Assembly (NCBI GenBank): GCA_937125135.1
Contig: CAKZLD010000074.1
Coordinates: forward strand, 1-57,114
DNA length: 57,114 bases
Origin: an uncultured Ignavibacterium sp.
GTDB lineage: Bacteria; Bacteroidota; Ignavibacteria; Ignavibacteriales; Ignavibacteriaceae
Direction: 5' to 3'
Below, piece after piece: positions 18,781 through 29,598 of this stretch. The first letter of the stretch is position 1, and each line of letters opens with the position of its first letter. The position numbers were made by a program, and so were the translations under genes. Below the pieces are notes generated by a model. The model was not told the DNA's origin, did not search any database, and saw only the letters and a list, made by a program, of their open reading frames with translations.

Positions 18781-21249
18781 ATGAAATACATTATTAATTT
18801 ATTGTTCTTCTTTGTTCTCACATTATCATTAAATGCACAACAAGTTACCGGTCTATCAAATTGGAATATCTATCTTGATCCCGGACATAGTCAAAAAGAA
18901 AATATGGGTGCATATGGATATTCCGAAGCAGAAAAAGTTTTAAGAGTCGGACTTAATCTCAGACAAATGCTTTTGGATTGGACAGATATTGACACAGTAT
19001 ATATTTGCAGAGAAGATGACTTTGTTCAGGTTTCTTTGGCTCAAAGAACAAGTCAGGCAAATGCGCTTGGTGCAGCTCACTATCACTCAATTCATAGTGA
19101 TGCCTCTTCATCTCCGGAGCCGAATAGTACTTTACTTCTCTGGGGTCAATTGGGTATTAATGGTCCGGAAAAATTTCCTCCTGGTGGTAAAGCAATGAGT
19201 GATATTATGATAGTTTTATTAACGGCAGGTTACAGAACTACATCCCGTGGTTCTGTCGGAGATAGGACTTTTTATGGCGTACCAGGAAATACTCCATACT
19301 TATGGGTTAATCGAGAAACAAACATGGCTTCTCAATTAAGTGAAGCAGGATTTCATACGAACCCTACTCAGAATCAATTGAATATGAATGCAAAGTGGAA
19401 AAGACTTGAAGCACTCACTTTCTACTGGTCAATTCTAAAATATAAAAATGTTCCCAGACCATATGCTGGAACTGTTGCCGGGATTATAAGAGATTTCGAA
19501 TCCAACAAAGCTATTAATGGTGCAGTCATTTCGATTAACGGACAAATAGATACTACCGATACTTGGGAACGATTATTTCACCTTTACTCAAATGACCCTG
19601 AATTGTTAAGAAACGGATTTTATTATTTTGAAAATATTCCACCTGGAACTCATCAAATAAAATATTGGGGTCCCTGGTATGATACATTAACAACAACAGT
19701 TACTATGAGAGACACATTTATAACTTTCAAAGATGTAACATTAATTTCTCGGCGTCCACCAACCGTTGCTTCAACAGTGCCGGTTAATAACGATAGCTTA
19801 TATCCCGGTAATGACCCCATAATTATAAATTTCACAAGACAAATGGATAGAAATTCAGTTCAGAATGCTTTGCAGATTTCTCCAAATGTTAATTATACTG
19901 TTTCGTGGTCAAACAATGATCAAAGACTCACAATTACTACAAATAATTTTTCATTTAATACTCAATATCAAATTACAATTCTCGGAACTGCTTTAGGAAA
20001 ATTTGGACATCAATTTGATGGAAATGGTGATGGTACTCCTGGTGATCCATATACTTTTAATATTAGAACAAAATTTCCGGACACCACTCCTCCAATGCTT
20101 GTAGGAATTTATCCAACACCAAATTCAAATAACGTTGAACTAAGACCTATCATTAATTTTGCTTTTAATGAACAAGTTAATACCTCTACGTTATCGGGTA
20201 AATTTAATCTGATTCGAAATTCAAATAACACTAACGCTAATGGAATTTTGAGACACTATGTAGTAAATAATCGAAGTGTCATTAATTTCTTTGTTACAAC
20301 ACCATTAGTTGAAAATGAAACTTATACAATGAACTTACTACCCGGCGTTCAAGATATTTTTGGAAATCAAATCACTAATTCAATTAATCATATTTTTACT
20401 ACAGGAGTAAACACATATAATCAGGTTAATCTAATTGACAATTTTGAAAATGGAATCACTAACTGGCTACAACCTACTGGTTCCGGTTCAACTGTTGGTG
20501 TAATTCCCGGACAGACAAATGCTGCTCTATCAACAACAGTATTAAATGTTAATACTGCCAGTACAAGATCAATGCAATTAAACTATGCTTGGGAAACAAG
20601 TGCTTCATCTTGGTTATTAAGACAATTTTTTAATCCTGTTACTCCAACGTTTAATAATGATGTAATTCTTCAGGCATTCATTTTTGGTGATGGTTCGAAT
20701 AATAAATTCAGATTCTGTGTCAACGATGCTGGTCCCGGTGGACACGAAGTTAGTCCATGGTATAACATAGATTGGATTGGATGGAAATTGGTAAATTGGA
20801 ATTTATCTCAAGGGCAAACAGGAAACTGGATTGGGAACAATATTCTCGAGCCTCCTTTGAGTTTTGACAGTTTTCAATTAACATATACGCCAGGAGGAAA
20901 TTCAACCGGGACAGTTTACTTTGATGATTTAAGAACTGCTACTTTTTCACCAGTTGGAGTTGAGAAAGAACCTTATGAAGTTCCGACAATATTTGCATTA
21001 GAACAAAATTACCCCAATCCTTTCAATCCAAGCACGAAAATAAGATTTTCAATTCCCGAAGAAACACACACAAAAATTATTGTAAGTGATATTTTGGGAA
21101 GAATCATCAGAACTCTGGTTGATGAAAATCTCTCAGCAGGGACTTATAACATTGATTTCGATGCAAGTAATCTGCCAAGTGGTGTATATTTTTATTCAAT
21201 CATTACAGATAAATTTAAAAGCAGCCGCAAAATGATGTTAGTCAGATAA
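18781..21249 (+). CDS. N-acetylmuramoyl-L-alanine amidase with T9SS sorting domain
   Basis: An 822-residue exported peptidoglycan amidase. The signal peptide ends at NAQ (residue 20). The Amidase_3 domain (about 28-220) keeps the zinc ligands H36 (in DPGH), E51 and H105 (SIHSD) and the catalytic E188 (SEAGF), so it should cleave the bond between muramic acid and L-alanine. After it come a carboxypeptidase-regulatory-like domain (about 228-320), two Big_5/SbsA-like Ig domains (about 325-545) and a beta-sandwich (about 550-720). A T9SS type A sorting domain (NYPNPFNPSTKI to KMMLVR) closes the protein. The sorting signal sends it to the cell surface or medium. GGAG precedes ATG. Confidence 0.88.
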   Translation: MKYIINLLFFFVLTLSLNAQQVTGLSNWNIYLDPGHSQKENMGAYGYSEAEKVLRVGLNLRQMLLDWTDIDTVYICREDDFVQVSLAQRTSQANALGAAHYHSIHSDASSSPEPNSTLLLWGQLGINGPEKFPPGGKAMSDIMIVLLTAGYRTTSRGSVGDRTFYGVPGNTPYLWVNRETNMASQLSEAGFHTNPTQNQLNMNAKWKRLEALTFYWSILKYKNVPRPYAGTVAGIIRDFESNKAINGAVISINGQIDTTDTWERLFHLYSNDPELLRNGFYYFENIPPGTHQIKYWGPWYDTLTTTVTMRDTFITFKDVTLISRRPPTVASTVPVNNDSLYPGNDPIIINFTRQMDRNSVQNALQISPNVNYTVSWSNNDQRLTITTNNFSFNTQYQITILGTALGKFGHQFDGNGDGTPGDPYTFNIRTKFPDTTPPMLVGIYPTPNSNNVELRPIINFAFNEQVNTSTLSGKFNLIRNSNNTNANGILRHYVVNNRSVINFFVTTPLVENETYTMNLLPGVQDIFGNQITNSINHIFTTGVNTYNQVNLIDNFENGITNWLQPTGSGSTVGVIPGQTNAALSTTVLNVNTASTRSMQLNYAWETSASSWLLRQFFNPVTPTFNNDVILQAFIFGDGSNNKFRFCVNDAGPGGHEVSPWYNIDWIGWKLVNWNLSQGQTGNWIGNNILEPPLSFDSFQLTYTPGGNSTGTVYFDDLRTATFSPVGVEKEPYEVPTIFALEQNYPNPFNPSTKIRFSIPEETHTKIIVSDILGRIIRTLVDENLSAGTYNIDFDASNLPSGVYFYSIITDKFKSSRKMMLVR

Positions 21250-21254
21250 TAGTT

Positions 21255-21305
21255 AAAGGCTGTCTTGTTAATCAACATCAATTATAAAATTACAAGACAG
21301 CTTTT
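21255..21305 (+). terminator. Rho-independent terminator after the amidase gene
   Basis: GCTGTCTTGT at 21259-21268 pairs with ACAAGACAGC at 21292-21301 across a 23-base AT-rich loop, and TTTT follows. It lies 9 bases after the amidase stop and before etfB, so it separates the two plus-strand units. The short T-tail and long loop make it moderate in strength. Confidence 0.72.
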
Positions 21306-21390
21306 CGCTTTATTATCACTTTCAAAATGATTAAAGTTTTCAATTCATTTTATATTTTAGCAATAAGTTTTTGAAAATTTAGGAGGAATA

Positions 21391-22143
21391 ATGAAAATTG
21401 CTGTTTGTGTAAGTCACGTTCCAGACACAGCTACAAAAATTAAAATCGGACAAGATAGAAAGTCTATTGACAATGCGGGTGTTACCTATGTTATAAATCC
21501 TTATGATGAATTTGCAATTGAAGAAGCACTCAAGACAAAAGAGAAATTTGGTGGAGATAGCACAACTTACTCCATTACAGTTGGAGATGATTCTGCAAAA
21601 GAGACCATTCGAAAAGTACTCGCTTTAGGGATTGATGAAGCTGTTTTATTGAAGCCAGACAAAAATCCAGATTCTATGAATGTTGCAAAAGCTCTCGCTG
21701 AAGAAATTAAGTCTTTAGGTTGTGAAATTGTTTTTTTCGGGAAACAATCAGTTGATTATGATAGCGGAATTATGGGTCAATTAGTAGCAGAATTACTTGG
21801 ATTTAATTGTATATCTGTTGTTGTTGATTTAAAAATTGAAGGAGATAAAGTTATTGCAGAGAGAGAAATCGAAGGCGGAAGAGAAGTTGTTGAATCGAAT
21901 TTACCTATTGTAATAACTACTCAAAAAGGATTGAACGAGCCGAGATACGCTTCTCTTAAAGGAATAATGGCTGCAAAGAAGAAGAATATTAATGAAAAAC
22001 AAATTCAGATAAATGAAAATTTATTAGAGGTAATCGAAATGAATTTACCTCCTTCAAAACAACCCGGAAGAATAATTGGTACCGATGCAACAGCAGTTCC
22101 TGAATTAGTTCGTTTACTCAGAGAAGAAGCAAAAGTAATATAG
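21391..22143 (+). CDS. etfB: Electron transfer flavoprotein, beta subunit
   Basis: The 250-residue small subunit of electron transfer flavoprotein, which passes electrons from acyl-CoA and other dehydrogenases to the quinone pool via ETF-quinone oxidoreductase. Family features are the start MKIAVCVSHVPDT, NPYDEFAIEEAL, the nucleotide-binding GKQSVDYDSG segment (around 125) and the C-terminal LPPSKQPGRIIG recognition loop. A strong AGGAGGA site precedes ATG. It is 8 bases upstream of etfA. Confidence 0.95.
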   Translation: MKIAVCVSHVPDTATKIKIGQDRKSIDNAGVTYVINPYDEFAIEEALKTKEKFGGDSTTYSITVGDDSAKETIRKVLALGIDEAVLLKPDKNPDSMNVAKALAEEIKSLGCEIVFFGKQSVDYDSGIMGQLVAELLGFNCISVVVDLKIEGDKVIAEREIEGGREVVESNLPIVITTQKGLNEPRYASLKGIMAAKKKNINEKQIQINENLLEVIEMNLPPSKQPGRIIGTDATAVPELVRLLREEAKVI

Positions 22144-22151
22144 GGAGAATT

Positions 22152-23120
22152 ATGCAAGAAAAAATTTTAGCAGTATTGGAACAAAGAGAAGGGAATCTTA
22201 AAAAAGTTTCTTTTGAAGTTTTATCGCTTACTAACAAATTAGCTCAACAATTAGCCTGTGAATCAGAAGCGATAATTATTGGCGATGAAATTTCAAATAT
22301 CTCTGAACTCAAAAAGTATTCATCCAATAAAATAGTACACTTCAAGAATTCCAATTTGAATTATTATTCATCAAGTGCTTATTCTAAAATTTTATCTGAT
22401 TACATAAATGAAAATAATTTTTCAATTGTAATTTTACCTAACACTGCAATGGGTTTAGATCTTGCACCTCGAGTTGCAGTTAAAACAAATTCAGCAGTTG
22501 CAACAGATTGTGTCAAGATTGATTTTACAGAAGGTAATTTAGATTTTACTAAACCTGTTTACGCCGGAAAATCTTTGATTAAATTCAAAATAAATTCTGA
22601 TAGAAAAGTTTTTACCATCAGACCAAATATTTTCAAAGCAGAAATGACTGATAACGCAAATGGAAATATTGAAGTCAGAGAAATTTCAGATTTAGATTTA
22701 ACTACCAAAGTAACTTCATACAAAAAATCTGAAGGTAAACTGGATGTTGCCGAAGCTGATATTATTGTTTCTGGTGGAAGAGGAATGAAAGGCCCGGAAA
22801 ATTTCTATTTAATTGAAGAATTAGCTGAAGCCTTAGGTGCTGCAGTTGGTGCTTCAAGAGCTGTAGTGGATGCTGGTTGGAGACCTCATCGTGAGCAAGT
22901 TGGTCAAACTGGAAAAACAGTATCACCAACTTTATATGTAGCTTGTGGAATTTCAGGAGCAATTCAGCATTTGGCTGGAATGTCTTCTTCAAAATATATT
23001 GTTGCTATAAATAAAGATAAAGATGCTCCGATTTTTAATGTAGCTGATTATGGAATTGCTGGCGATATTTTTGAAATTATACCAGCACTAACTCAGGAAA
23101 TAAAAAAATTAAAATCTTAA
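22152..23120 (+). CDS. etfA: Electron transfer flavoprotein, alpha subunit
   Basis: The 322-residue large subunit that carries FAD. The C-terminal FAD domain (from about residue 200) has the family signature: VSGGRGMKGPENF, GASRAVVDAGWRPHREQVGQTGKTVSP and YVACGISGAIQHLAGM. It forms a heterodimer with the etfB product. The preceding GGGAG is a good ribosome site. The next gene starts 6 bases after the stop. Confidence 0.95.
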   Translation: MQEKILAVLEQREGNLKKVSFEVLSLTNKLAQQLACESEAIIIGDEISNISELKKYSSNKIVHFKNSNLNYYSSSAYSKILSDYINENNFSIVILPNTAMGLDLAPRVAVKTNSAVATDCVKIDFTEGNLDFTKPVYAGKSLIKFKINSDRKVFTIRPNIFKAEMTDNANGNIEVREISDLDLTTKVTSYKKSEGKLDVAEADIIVSGGRGMKGPENFYLIEELAEALGAAVGASRAVVDAGWRPHREQVGQTGKTVSPTLYVACGISGAIQHLAGMSSSKYIVAINKDKDAPIFNVADYGIAGDIFEIIPALTQEIKKLKS

Positions 23121-23126
23121 ATTGAT

Positions 23127-23726
23127 GTGGATAAAGTACAGTGTGAAATAGTAGGAATCTCAGCAGGACCTTCTTCAAGTGGTTCGTATGCTTTACTGTT
23201 AAAAGAAATTGATGGTAATAGGCGAATCCCTATAATCATAGGACAATTTGAAGCTCAGGCAATTGCATTCGAAATGGAAGGTGTAAAACCTCCAAGACCT
23301 TTAACTCACGATTTGGCAAAAAGTATTATTGATAACCTTGGTGCGACTTTAGTTGAAGTTGTAATTACTGAATTAAGAGAGAATACTTTTTACGCCAAAA
23401 TTGTATTAGAAACTTCAGGCTTTACAAATGATGTTGACTCCAGACCGAGTGATGCAATTGCCTTAGCTGTTCGAGCTGATGCACCAATTTATGTTTCTGA
23501 ACTAGTTATGCAGGAAGCTTCTTTTGTACCTACTGAAGAACAAGGACCAGAAAAAAGAAGTAAATCAAATATTGAAGAGTTCGAAAGCGACTATTCAAAT
23601 CCAAAAAGCAAAGAAGCTAAAATTGCAGCGCTTCAAGATAAATTAAGAGAAGCTGTTGAGAAAGAGGATTATGAAAGAGCTGCAAAAATAAGAGATGAAA
23701 TTAAAAAGCTAATGCATAATAATTAG
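23127..23726 (+). CDS. Bifunctional nuclease (BFN/DUF151) domain protein with UVR domain
   Basis: A 199-residue protein. The N-terminal DUF151 domain (about residues 1-135) has GNRRIPIIIGQFEAQAIAFE, PRPLTHDL and SRPSDAIALAVRADAPIYV. Plant and bacterial relatives show DNase/RNase activity. The C-terminus (about 165-199) is a UVR helical hairpin (AALQDKLREAVEKEDYERAA) as found in UvrB and McsA. The best start is GTG at 23127; no good ribosome site is seen, so translation may be coupled to etfA, which ends 6 bases earlier. The stop TAG overlaps the opposing gene's stop. Confidence 0.85.
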   Translation: MDKVQCEIVGISAGPSSSGSYALLLKEIDGNRRIPIIIGQFEAQAIAFEMEGVKPPRPLTHDLAKSIIDNLGATLVEVVITELRENTFYAKIVLETSGFTNDVDSRPSDAIALAVRADAPIYVSELVMQEASFVPTEEQGPEKRSKSNIEEFESDYSNPKSKEAKIAALQDKLREAVEKEDYERAAKIRDEIKKLMHNN

Positions 23727-25189
23727 TTGAATACCTTTTGTCCAATTTCGCACTCTAAACATTTATTTTTAATACAATAGTTTCTGAACAATTCCAACAT
23801 TCCTTGATAGTAAACGCTTCTTAATCTTTTATCATAGAGTTTAAGATTAGTACTCACTTTATCAATAAGATTATTTCCCTCTTTTTGATAATAATTAACG
23901 TAAATCTCAAGTACACGTTGAGTTTCTATTTTCTTATCAAAAATTTCAAAATGAACGGAAAGAATCGGAAGAATGCAATTAGTAATAATTTCGTCCACTC
24001 TGCTCAATCCGAGGAAATACTTAATATCAGATCTAACTTCTTTTGAGAAGTTATAATGTTTAGCCCAGTAGCCATCTGCTTTGATGATCAGATTATCAAT
24101 TAAAAATGAGTTAATTTTTTGTCTGTCCTTTATTTTGGAGAAAGAGTTTGTCAATCTGTTGAAAAGGTTTTGATGAAAGATTTTGTACAACATTCTTGCA
24201 CCTGCTGCCAATCTAACAGTCGGGAAGTTTTGAGGTCGCAATTTGAAAAAGTGCCAGTTATTTATAGTGAAATAATTATTATTGTATTGAGTTTTTAATT
24301 CAGACCAATGAGTCATTAATTCTCTAATATACTCAAGTGTTTTTTCATCCTTACTCTTGTTTATATCCGGGATAAGGCCACTTATATTAAATAGCACACT
24401 CTCCATTTTGATAATGAAATTATTTGCTTCGATTTTACTGATGAAATCATATTCCAAACTTCGTCCTACCTTTGCCATAATTTCTTTATTTTTTGTATAA
24501 CCAAGTGCTTCGAAAATTTCTTCATAAAAAATTTGATTCCACAAAGCCGGACTTTCAAATTCCTTTGAGAAGAATTTTCTCTCTTTGATAATTTTATGAA
24601 AATTATGATCTATTTTCGGTTCTCCAATCTTATGTTCTTTCAAAACAATTAATTCTTTTAATCTATCAAGAACCCGAACGCATTTTTTCTTATATCTTAA
24701 CAGACCAAGTTGTCTTAAATATTTTTGCTTATCATCAGTGCTTATCTGTTCGTTTATTTGCGTGCAAGGCATAATCACTTCATTATCCTGCTGTGGAATT
24801 TCTTCGATTTCTTTTCTAAAATTTTCTCCTAATATGCTTCGAAGTTCGAGAATTGGAATATGACGTCCACTAACATTTGTTGAATGAATCTGATTAGAGT
24901 TGTTTTTTAAAACAACGTGAAGAATAGTTTTATTATATCGAGAATTAAGATGGTGACCGTGCGCTTTCCAATCAGTTGAATAATTATCAATTTCAACATC
25001 TCCATTAAATGTGAGGTTACCCAACAATATTCTTGCATTGTGGAAGTCTGGACCTGCAAAGTCATTATTTCTAATTCCAGGGTCTAAAATCTCAATTACT
25101 TTACCATCAACAGTTGTTAGATTAGAAGGCAATCGTTTATTCAACCATAAGTCATAAATAATTTCTTCAGGAATTCGAAAATGTTTCAT
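23723..25189 (-). CDS. DUF2851 family protein
   Basis: A 488-residue protein of a family typical of Bacteroidota and Chlorobi; its function is unknown. The conserved N-terminal part has EEIIYDLWLNKR, DPGIRNNDFAGPDFHNA, then GDVEIDNYSTDWKAHGHH, and HVVLKNN. The middle has RLAAGARMLYKIF. Its C-terminus has a Cys cluster (CIKNKCLECEIG) that could bind a metal. GAGG precedes ATG at 25189. It lies 70 bases downstream of pyrF. Confidence 0.85.
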   Translation of the reverse strand: MKHFRIPEEIIYDLWLNKRLPSNLTTVDGKVIEILDPGIRNNDFAGPDFHNARILLGNLTFNGDVEIDNYSTDWKAHGHHLNSRYNKTILHVVLKNNSNQIHSTNVSGRHIPILELRSILGENFRKEIEEIPQQDNEVIMPCTQINEQISTDDKQKYLRQLGLLRYKKKCVRVLDRLKELIVLKEHKIGEPKIDHNFHKIIKERKFFSKEFESPALWNQIFYEEIFEALGYTKNKEIMAKVGRSLEYDFISKIEANNFIIKMESVLFNISGLIPDINKSKDEKTLEYIRELMTHWSELKTQYNNNYFTINNWHFFKLRPQNFPTVRLAAGARMLYKIFHQNLFNRLTNSFSKIKDRQKINSFLIDNLIIKADGYWAKHYNFSKEVRSDIKYFLGLSRVDEIITNCILPILSVHFEIFDKKIETQRVLEIYVNYYQKEGNNLIDKVSTNLKLYDKRLRSVYYQGMLELFRNYCIKNKCLECEIGQKVFN

Positions 25190-25259
25190 TTGGGACCTCG
25201 CTATTTAAAAGCTTGGATTTTTGCAGATCAAAATTAAATTGATTTATTCAATAATGAAA

Positions 25260-26084
25260 CTAATTATTGTAAATGAATCTTGCCTGTTGATTTAGTTTAA
25301 TAATTTCTTCCTCTGCTGATTTATCAAAAAGTGTGGTTTCATTTGAATAAATTATTGAACGTGACATATTTACCAGAAAGTCTTTTCTTTGAAATGCATA
25401 GAATATTTTTACAATTTCTTCGAAACTTCCACCTTGTTTTCCAGCACCTGGCAATAGAACAAAACAATTCTTCATCCTTGAAATATTTTGATTTAATTCT
25501 ACTGAATTTGTGGCTCCGAAAACTATTCCACAATTATTATTTATTCTATTCCATTCTAAAATTTTATCAATTACCATTTGGAATATTTTTCTACCATCTT
25601 TTAATTCAACTTTCTCGATATCATTTGCTCCAGGATTGGAAGTTAAACCCAAAATGAAATTTAATTTATCTTTATAATTAATAAATGGTTCAAGAGAATC
25701 AAATCCCATATACGGATTTAAAGTAACAGAATCAAATCTGAAATGCTCATAGATAGACTTTGCATACATTTCAGAAGTATTCCCAATGTCGCCTCTTTTT
25801 GCGTCTGCTATGATCAGAATATCGTCAGGAATCTCTTCAAGAGTTTTTCGGATCATCTCAAATCCATAAGAGCCAAAAACCTCATAGAATGCAAAATTAA
25901 TTTTATATGCTGCTGTATGCTCTCTAGTTGCTTCAATTATTTTTTTATTAAAAAAATATATCGGGTCTTTTTCTTGAAGAATGAATTGTGGAATTTTTTT
26001 TATGTCTGTGTCTAAACCAACACATACAAACTTTAATTCATCATTTTTCCGCTTAATCTTTGTTTGTGCATTCATTTCAATCAA
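25260..26084 (-). CDS. pyrF: Orotidine 5'-phosphate decarboxylase (type 2)
   Basis: Converts OMP to UMP, the last step of de novo pyrimidine synthesis. The 274-residue length and [10 protein letters not shown] motif (around residue 95, with the catalytic Lys), [15 protein letters not shown] and [10 protein letters not shown] identify the type 2 form common in Bacteroidota and actinobacteria. The start overlaps the end of rodA by 4 bases, so pyrF is transcribed with the cell-shape genes. The second methionine, three codons in, is an alternative start. Confidence 0.93.
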   Translation of the reverse strand: MIEMNAQTKIKRKNDELKFVCVGLDTDIKKIPQFILQEKDPIYFFNKKIIEATREHTAAYKINFAFYEVFGSYGFEMIRKTLEEIPDDILIIADAKRGDIGNTSEMYAKSIYEHFRFDSVTLNPYMGFDSLEPFINYKDKLNFILGLTSNPGANDIEKVELKDGRKIFQMVIDKILEWNRINNNCGIVFGATNSVELNQNISRMKNCFVLLPGAGKQGGSFEEIVKIFYAFQRKDFLVNMSRSIIYSNETTLFDKSAEEEIIKLNQQARFIYNN

Positions 26085-27310
26085 ATATAGTTTTTTCGTG
26101 TTCTGTAAATATTAGATACGATAGCAATCATTATTACATTGACAACAAGAGAACTTCCACCATAGCTAACAAATGGTAATGGAATACCAATTATAGGAAT
26201 CAAGCCTATCACCATTCCAACATTTATTAGAAAATGAATGAATAAGACTGAAAAAATTCCAATCTGAGTAAGACTTAAAAATTCATCTCTGGAGTTTGAA
26301 GCGTTTTTCAATATTCTTCCTAATAAAATCAGAAATAAAATTACAACTGAGATAGAGCCAATAAATCCAAATTCTTCACTAATAGCACAGAAAATAAAAT
26401 CTGTCCATTGTTCAGGGATATATTGTAATTGTGTCTGATTACCACTCATAAATCCTTTCCCGAATATACCACCACTACCCACTGCGACCATTGCCTGAAT
26501 TGAATTATATCCGGTTCCTAAAGGATCACTTGATGGATCTATAAATGAATTTATTCGTGCTTGTTGGTGAGGACTTAACATATGATAAATATAATCTGCA
26601 AAAAATCCTGCAGCAAGATTCAATGCAAAAACAGAACCATTAAAAAATAAATCTCTGTTAAGTAAAAAAAGAATACCAAGCAGAACTACTAATGATATGA
26701 TGAATGTTGTAATTCCGAAAATAGCTGATAAAGCAATTACACCAGGCGAGATGACTACAACCAACCAGAGAATGCTCAAACCTTTCCAAAAAAGTAATAT
26801 GAAAATGAAAAACATGAATACAATTGATGTCCCCATATCAGGTTCAAGAAGAATAAGTGCAACAGGGATTAATCCAATTCCTAATGCAAAGATTATATCT
26901 TTAAATGAATCAATATTATTATTGTTTCTCGATAGGAAATTTGAAAGCGCAAGTATTGTAGCAATTTTAGCAAACTCAGAAGGTTGAAAACCAAATGTTC
27001 CTAATGCAATCCAGCTTTTTGCTCCAGAAACTTTTTTACCAATAACTAAGACAAGTAGTAATAACAATAAACCAAAAATGTATGATGGAACTGAAAGTAT
27101 TTTAAATGTATTTGTCGGTAAGAAATGAATAATTAAAAAAATGAAAAATGAAACTATCACAAAGTAAAGTTGTTTTTCAAAATTATTCTGAGCAAGTGAA
27201 TTGTTATAAGTTGAACTAAAAATAGATATCAGCCCAATACAAATTAAAAGAATGACAGGTATAACGATATAAAAATCAATTTTATCTTTTATGTTATAAT
27301 CAATGCGCAA
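26081..27310 (-). CDS. rodA: Rod-shape SEDS peptidoglycan glycosyltransferase RodA
   Basis: An inner-membrane protein of 409 residues with about ten hydrophobic segments. It belongs to the SEDS family that polymerises lipid II during elongation together with PBP2. Marks include [20 protein letters not shown] (around 105), LEPDMGTSI (around 155) and the C-terminal [14 protein letters not shown]. The gene order mreB-mreC-mreD-mrdA-rodA is the classical elongasome cluster, and it overlaps mrdA by 11 bases. Confidence 0.95.
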   Translation of the reverse strand: MRIDYNIKDKIDFYIVIPVILLICIGLISIFSSTYNNSLAQNNFEKQLYFVIVSFFIFLIIHFLPTNTFKILSVPSYIFGLLLLLLVLVIGKKVSGAKSWIALGTFGFQPSEFAKIATILALSNFLSRNNNNIDSFKDIIFALGIGLIPVALILLEPDMGTSIVFMFFIFILLFWKGLSILWLVVVISPGVIALSAIFGITTFIISLVVLLGILFLLNRDLFFNGSVFALNLAAGFFADYIYHMLSPHQQARINSFIDPSSDPLGTGYNSIQAMVAVGSGGIFGKGFMSGNQTQLQYIPEQWTDFIFCAISEEFGFIGSISVVILFLILLGRILKNASNSRDEFLSLTQIGIFSVLFIHFLINVGMVIGLIPIIGIPLPFVSYGGSSLVVNVIMIAIVSNIYRTRKNYI

Positions 27311-29114
27311 TTTCTTCTCCGTTCTGAATTACCTGAGTGATCATTTGATTTTGTTGATTTCTACTTTTGCCTTTCGTCAAATAAGATTCAATTACTCTTT
27401 TTGCTATTGGAGCAGCGTGAGTGCCACCATAACCAACATTCTCTACAACAACAGCAATTGCAATTTTCGGATTTTCATAAGGTGCAAATCCTATAAATAA
27501 AGCGTGATCTTTCCCGTGAGGATTTTGAGCCGTGCCTGTTTTTCCAGCAATCTTGAATTCATCGGAGCGAATGTGAGTAGCTGTACCATGACCATTAACC
27601 ACCAAAAACATTCCTTCCTTGACTATATCAAAAACTTCTTTTTTAACTGATGTCTTTGTAACAGGGAAATTATAATTAATAATTTCACGAGTGTTGTTAT
27701 CTAAATATCCTTTGACTACATGTGGTTTGTATGATATTCCATTATTAGCAGTGATAGCCGTGAAATAAGCTAATTGAAGAGGAGTTACACTTATCTCACC
27801 TTGCCCTATGCCTAAACTTGCCATAATACTCCTCGGCCAATTTTTACCATAAATTTTTTCATAATAACTTTCATCTGTAATAAGACCTGCTGATTCTTCT
27901 CCAATATCAATACCTGTTTTATTTGAAAAACCGAATTCGAGAGCATAACTCTTAAGATTATTTAATCCAATTTTATAAATAAGATTATAGAAAAATGTAT
28001 TACACGATTTTTCTATTGCGTGAGTAACATTTATAGAGCCGTGCGATCCGTGACATTTGAAGAATCTTCCGAATGTAAAACCTCCACCGCAATAAATAGT
28101 AGTATTTGCATTTATCACACCCATATCTAAAGCAGCTATTGCAGCTAATATCTTAAATGTAGAACCTGGAGGCTTTAAAGACATAGTCGCCCGATTGAAC
28201 AAAGGATTATTTGGATCATTGTAAATCTTATCAAGGAATTCTTTAGTCGTAACGTATGAAAACTGATTCAAATCAAATTCAGGAGAGCTAACTAATGCAA
28301 GTATCTCACCCGTTGCAGGTTCAATTGCAACAACCGCTCCCCTTTTACCTTTCATTTCCTCTTCGGCTGTTTTTTGAGCATATCCATCTATTGATAAAAC
28401 AAGATCTCTACCTTTTATTGATTCTCTGTCAACAGACCCATTTTTATATCTTCCTATCTCTTTACGTTTTGAATCAACTAAAACATACTTAAATCCTTTT
28501 TTACCTCTGAGTTCTAACTCATAAGCTTTTTCGATTCCAGTATGGCCGACATAGTCTCCAGGTCTATAATAGTCTTTCTCTTGCTGATATTGTTTTGGAG
28601 AAATCTCTTTTGAATATCCAAACAAATGAGAACCCATAACTCCAAAAGGATAACCTCTCTGCATTTCAACTATATAATCTACACCTGATAAATAGTTTGA
28701 ATTTTCCTCTAACCAACTAACTACTTTAAAATCAATTCCTCGCTTTATTCTAATAGGAACATATTTAGAGTAAATTCTATTTTTCTTTAAAATGTTTGAA
28801 ATAGTACCTTCATCAAAATCTAATACGGCGTCGAGAATTTTATTCAGATTTGTGTCGTAATCAGCAGGAGTAATTTGTAAAGTATATGCAGGAATATTAT
28901 CTACGAGAAGATTGAGATTTCTATCATAAAAAACTCCTCTGAAAGGGATTTGTTCAATTGCTTTTATACTGTTCCCAGCAGATTTTTCATCGTACATCTT
29001 TTGATTGATGATTTGCATTTGAAATAATCTAACTGAGAATATTAAAGCAACAATAGTTAAAGCTCCAAACAGAATTGCTTTTCGATTTACCGAAGCAAAA
29101 CTAATTTTATTCAA
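27300..29114 (-). CDS. mrdA: Penicillin-binding protein 2 (elongation transpeptidase)
   Basis: A 604-residue class B PBP that cross-links peptidoglycan during side-wall growth. It has one N-terminal membrane segment (about residues 12-30), a pedestal/dimerisation domain and the transpeptidase domain. All three active-site motifs are present: S318-x-x-K321 (PPGSTFK), S370-C-N372 and K525-T-G (AGKTGTAQ). It works with the RodA protein encoded immediately downstream. It overlaps mreD by 8 bases. Confidence 0.95.
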   Translation of the reverse strand: MNKISFASVNRKAILFGALTIVALIFSVRLFQMQIINQKMYDEKSAGNSIKAIEQIPFRGVFYDRNLNLLVDNIPAYTLQITPADYDTNLNKILDAVLDFDEGTISNILKKNRIYSKYVPIRIKRGIDFKVVSWLEENSNYLSGVDYIVEMQRGYPFGVMGSHLFGYSKEISPKQYQQEKDYYRPGDYVGHTGIEKAYELELRGKKGFKYVLVDSKRKEIGRYKNGSVDRESIKGRDLVLSIDGYAQKTAEEEMKGKRGAVVAIEPATGEILALVSSPEFDLNQFSYVTTKEFLDKIYNDPNNPLFNRATMSLKPPGSTFKILAAIAALDMGVINANTTIYCGGGFTFGRFFKCHGSHGSINVTHAIEKSCNTFFYNLIYKIGLNNLKSYALEFGFSNKTGIDIGEESAGLITDESYYEKIYGKNWPRSIMASLGIGQGEISVTPLQLAYFTAITANNGISYKPHVVKGYLDNNTREIINYNFPVTKTSVKKEVFDIVKEGMFLVVNGHGTATHIRSDEFKIAGKTGTAQNPHGKDHALFIGFAPYENPKIAIAVVVENVGYGGTHAAPIAKRVIESYLTKGKSRNQQNQMITQVIQNGEEIAH

Positions 29115-29598
29115 ACATCCTCCTCTTAGGAATAACGATAATCATTAAAATACTTAAAACAGAAGTATAAACGGATTTCAAGATTGTATTCGTCAAAAGT
29201 GAGGAGATGAAATTTTCAGACAAATCAAAAGATGAAAAAAAGGCAAAAATTGAATTATCAATTATTCCTATTAAAAAAATTATCAAGCCAAAATTTATTG
29301 GAGTTAAATATTCATCTCTTTTATTTTCTGATGAAAAATATCCTGCAATAAAACCTGAGACTGTTTTGGCAATCATTGAACTGCCTAAAATTGTTCCAAA
29401 TACTAGATCACTTATTCCTCCGAAAATAAATCCTGTAATAGTTCCATACATTTGATTATTTCTGATAGTGTAAAAAACAAGAAGTATTAAAACTAAATCA
29501 GGACTTATTCCATTGAGTGAAAGAAACGGAATTAATGACACTTGTAATATTAAAACGGGAACTAAAAATAAAAATGGAATTAAGCTAGTATTTTTCAT
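29107..29598 (-). CDS. mreD: Rod shape-determining protein MreD
   Basis: A 163-residue integral membrane protein with about five hydrophobic helices, in the MreD position between mreC and mrdA. A motif consistent with the family is SPDLVLILLVFYTIR, where the first cytoplasmic residues are conserved, followed by GFIFGGISDLVFG. It joins MreC and the cytoskeletal MreB to the elongasome. Its start overlaps the end of mreC by 4 bases. Confidence 0.88.
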   Translation of the reverse strand: MKNTSLIPFLFLVPVLILQVSLIPFLSLNGISPDLVLILLVFYTIRNNQMYGTITGFIFGGISDLVFGTILGSSMIAKTVSGFIAGYFSSENKRDEYLTPINFGLIIFLIGIIDNSIFAFFSSFDLSENFISSLLTNTILKSVYTSVLSILMIIVIPKRRMFE

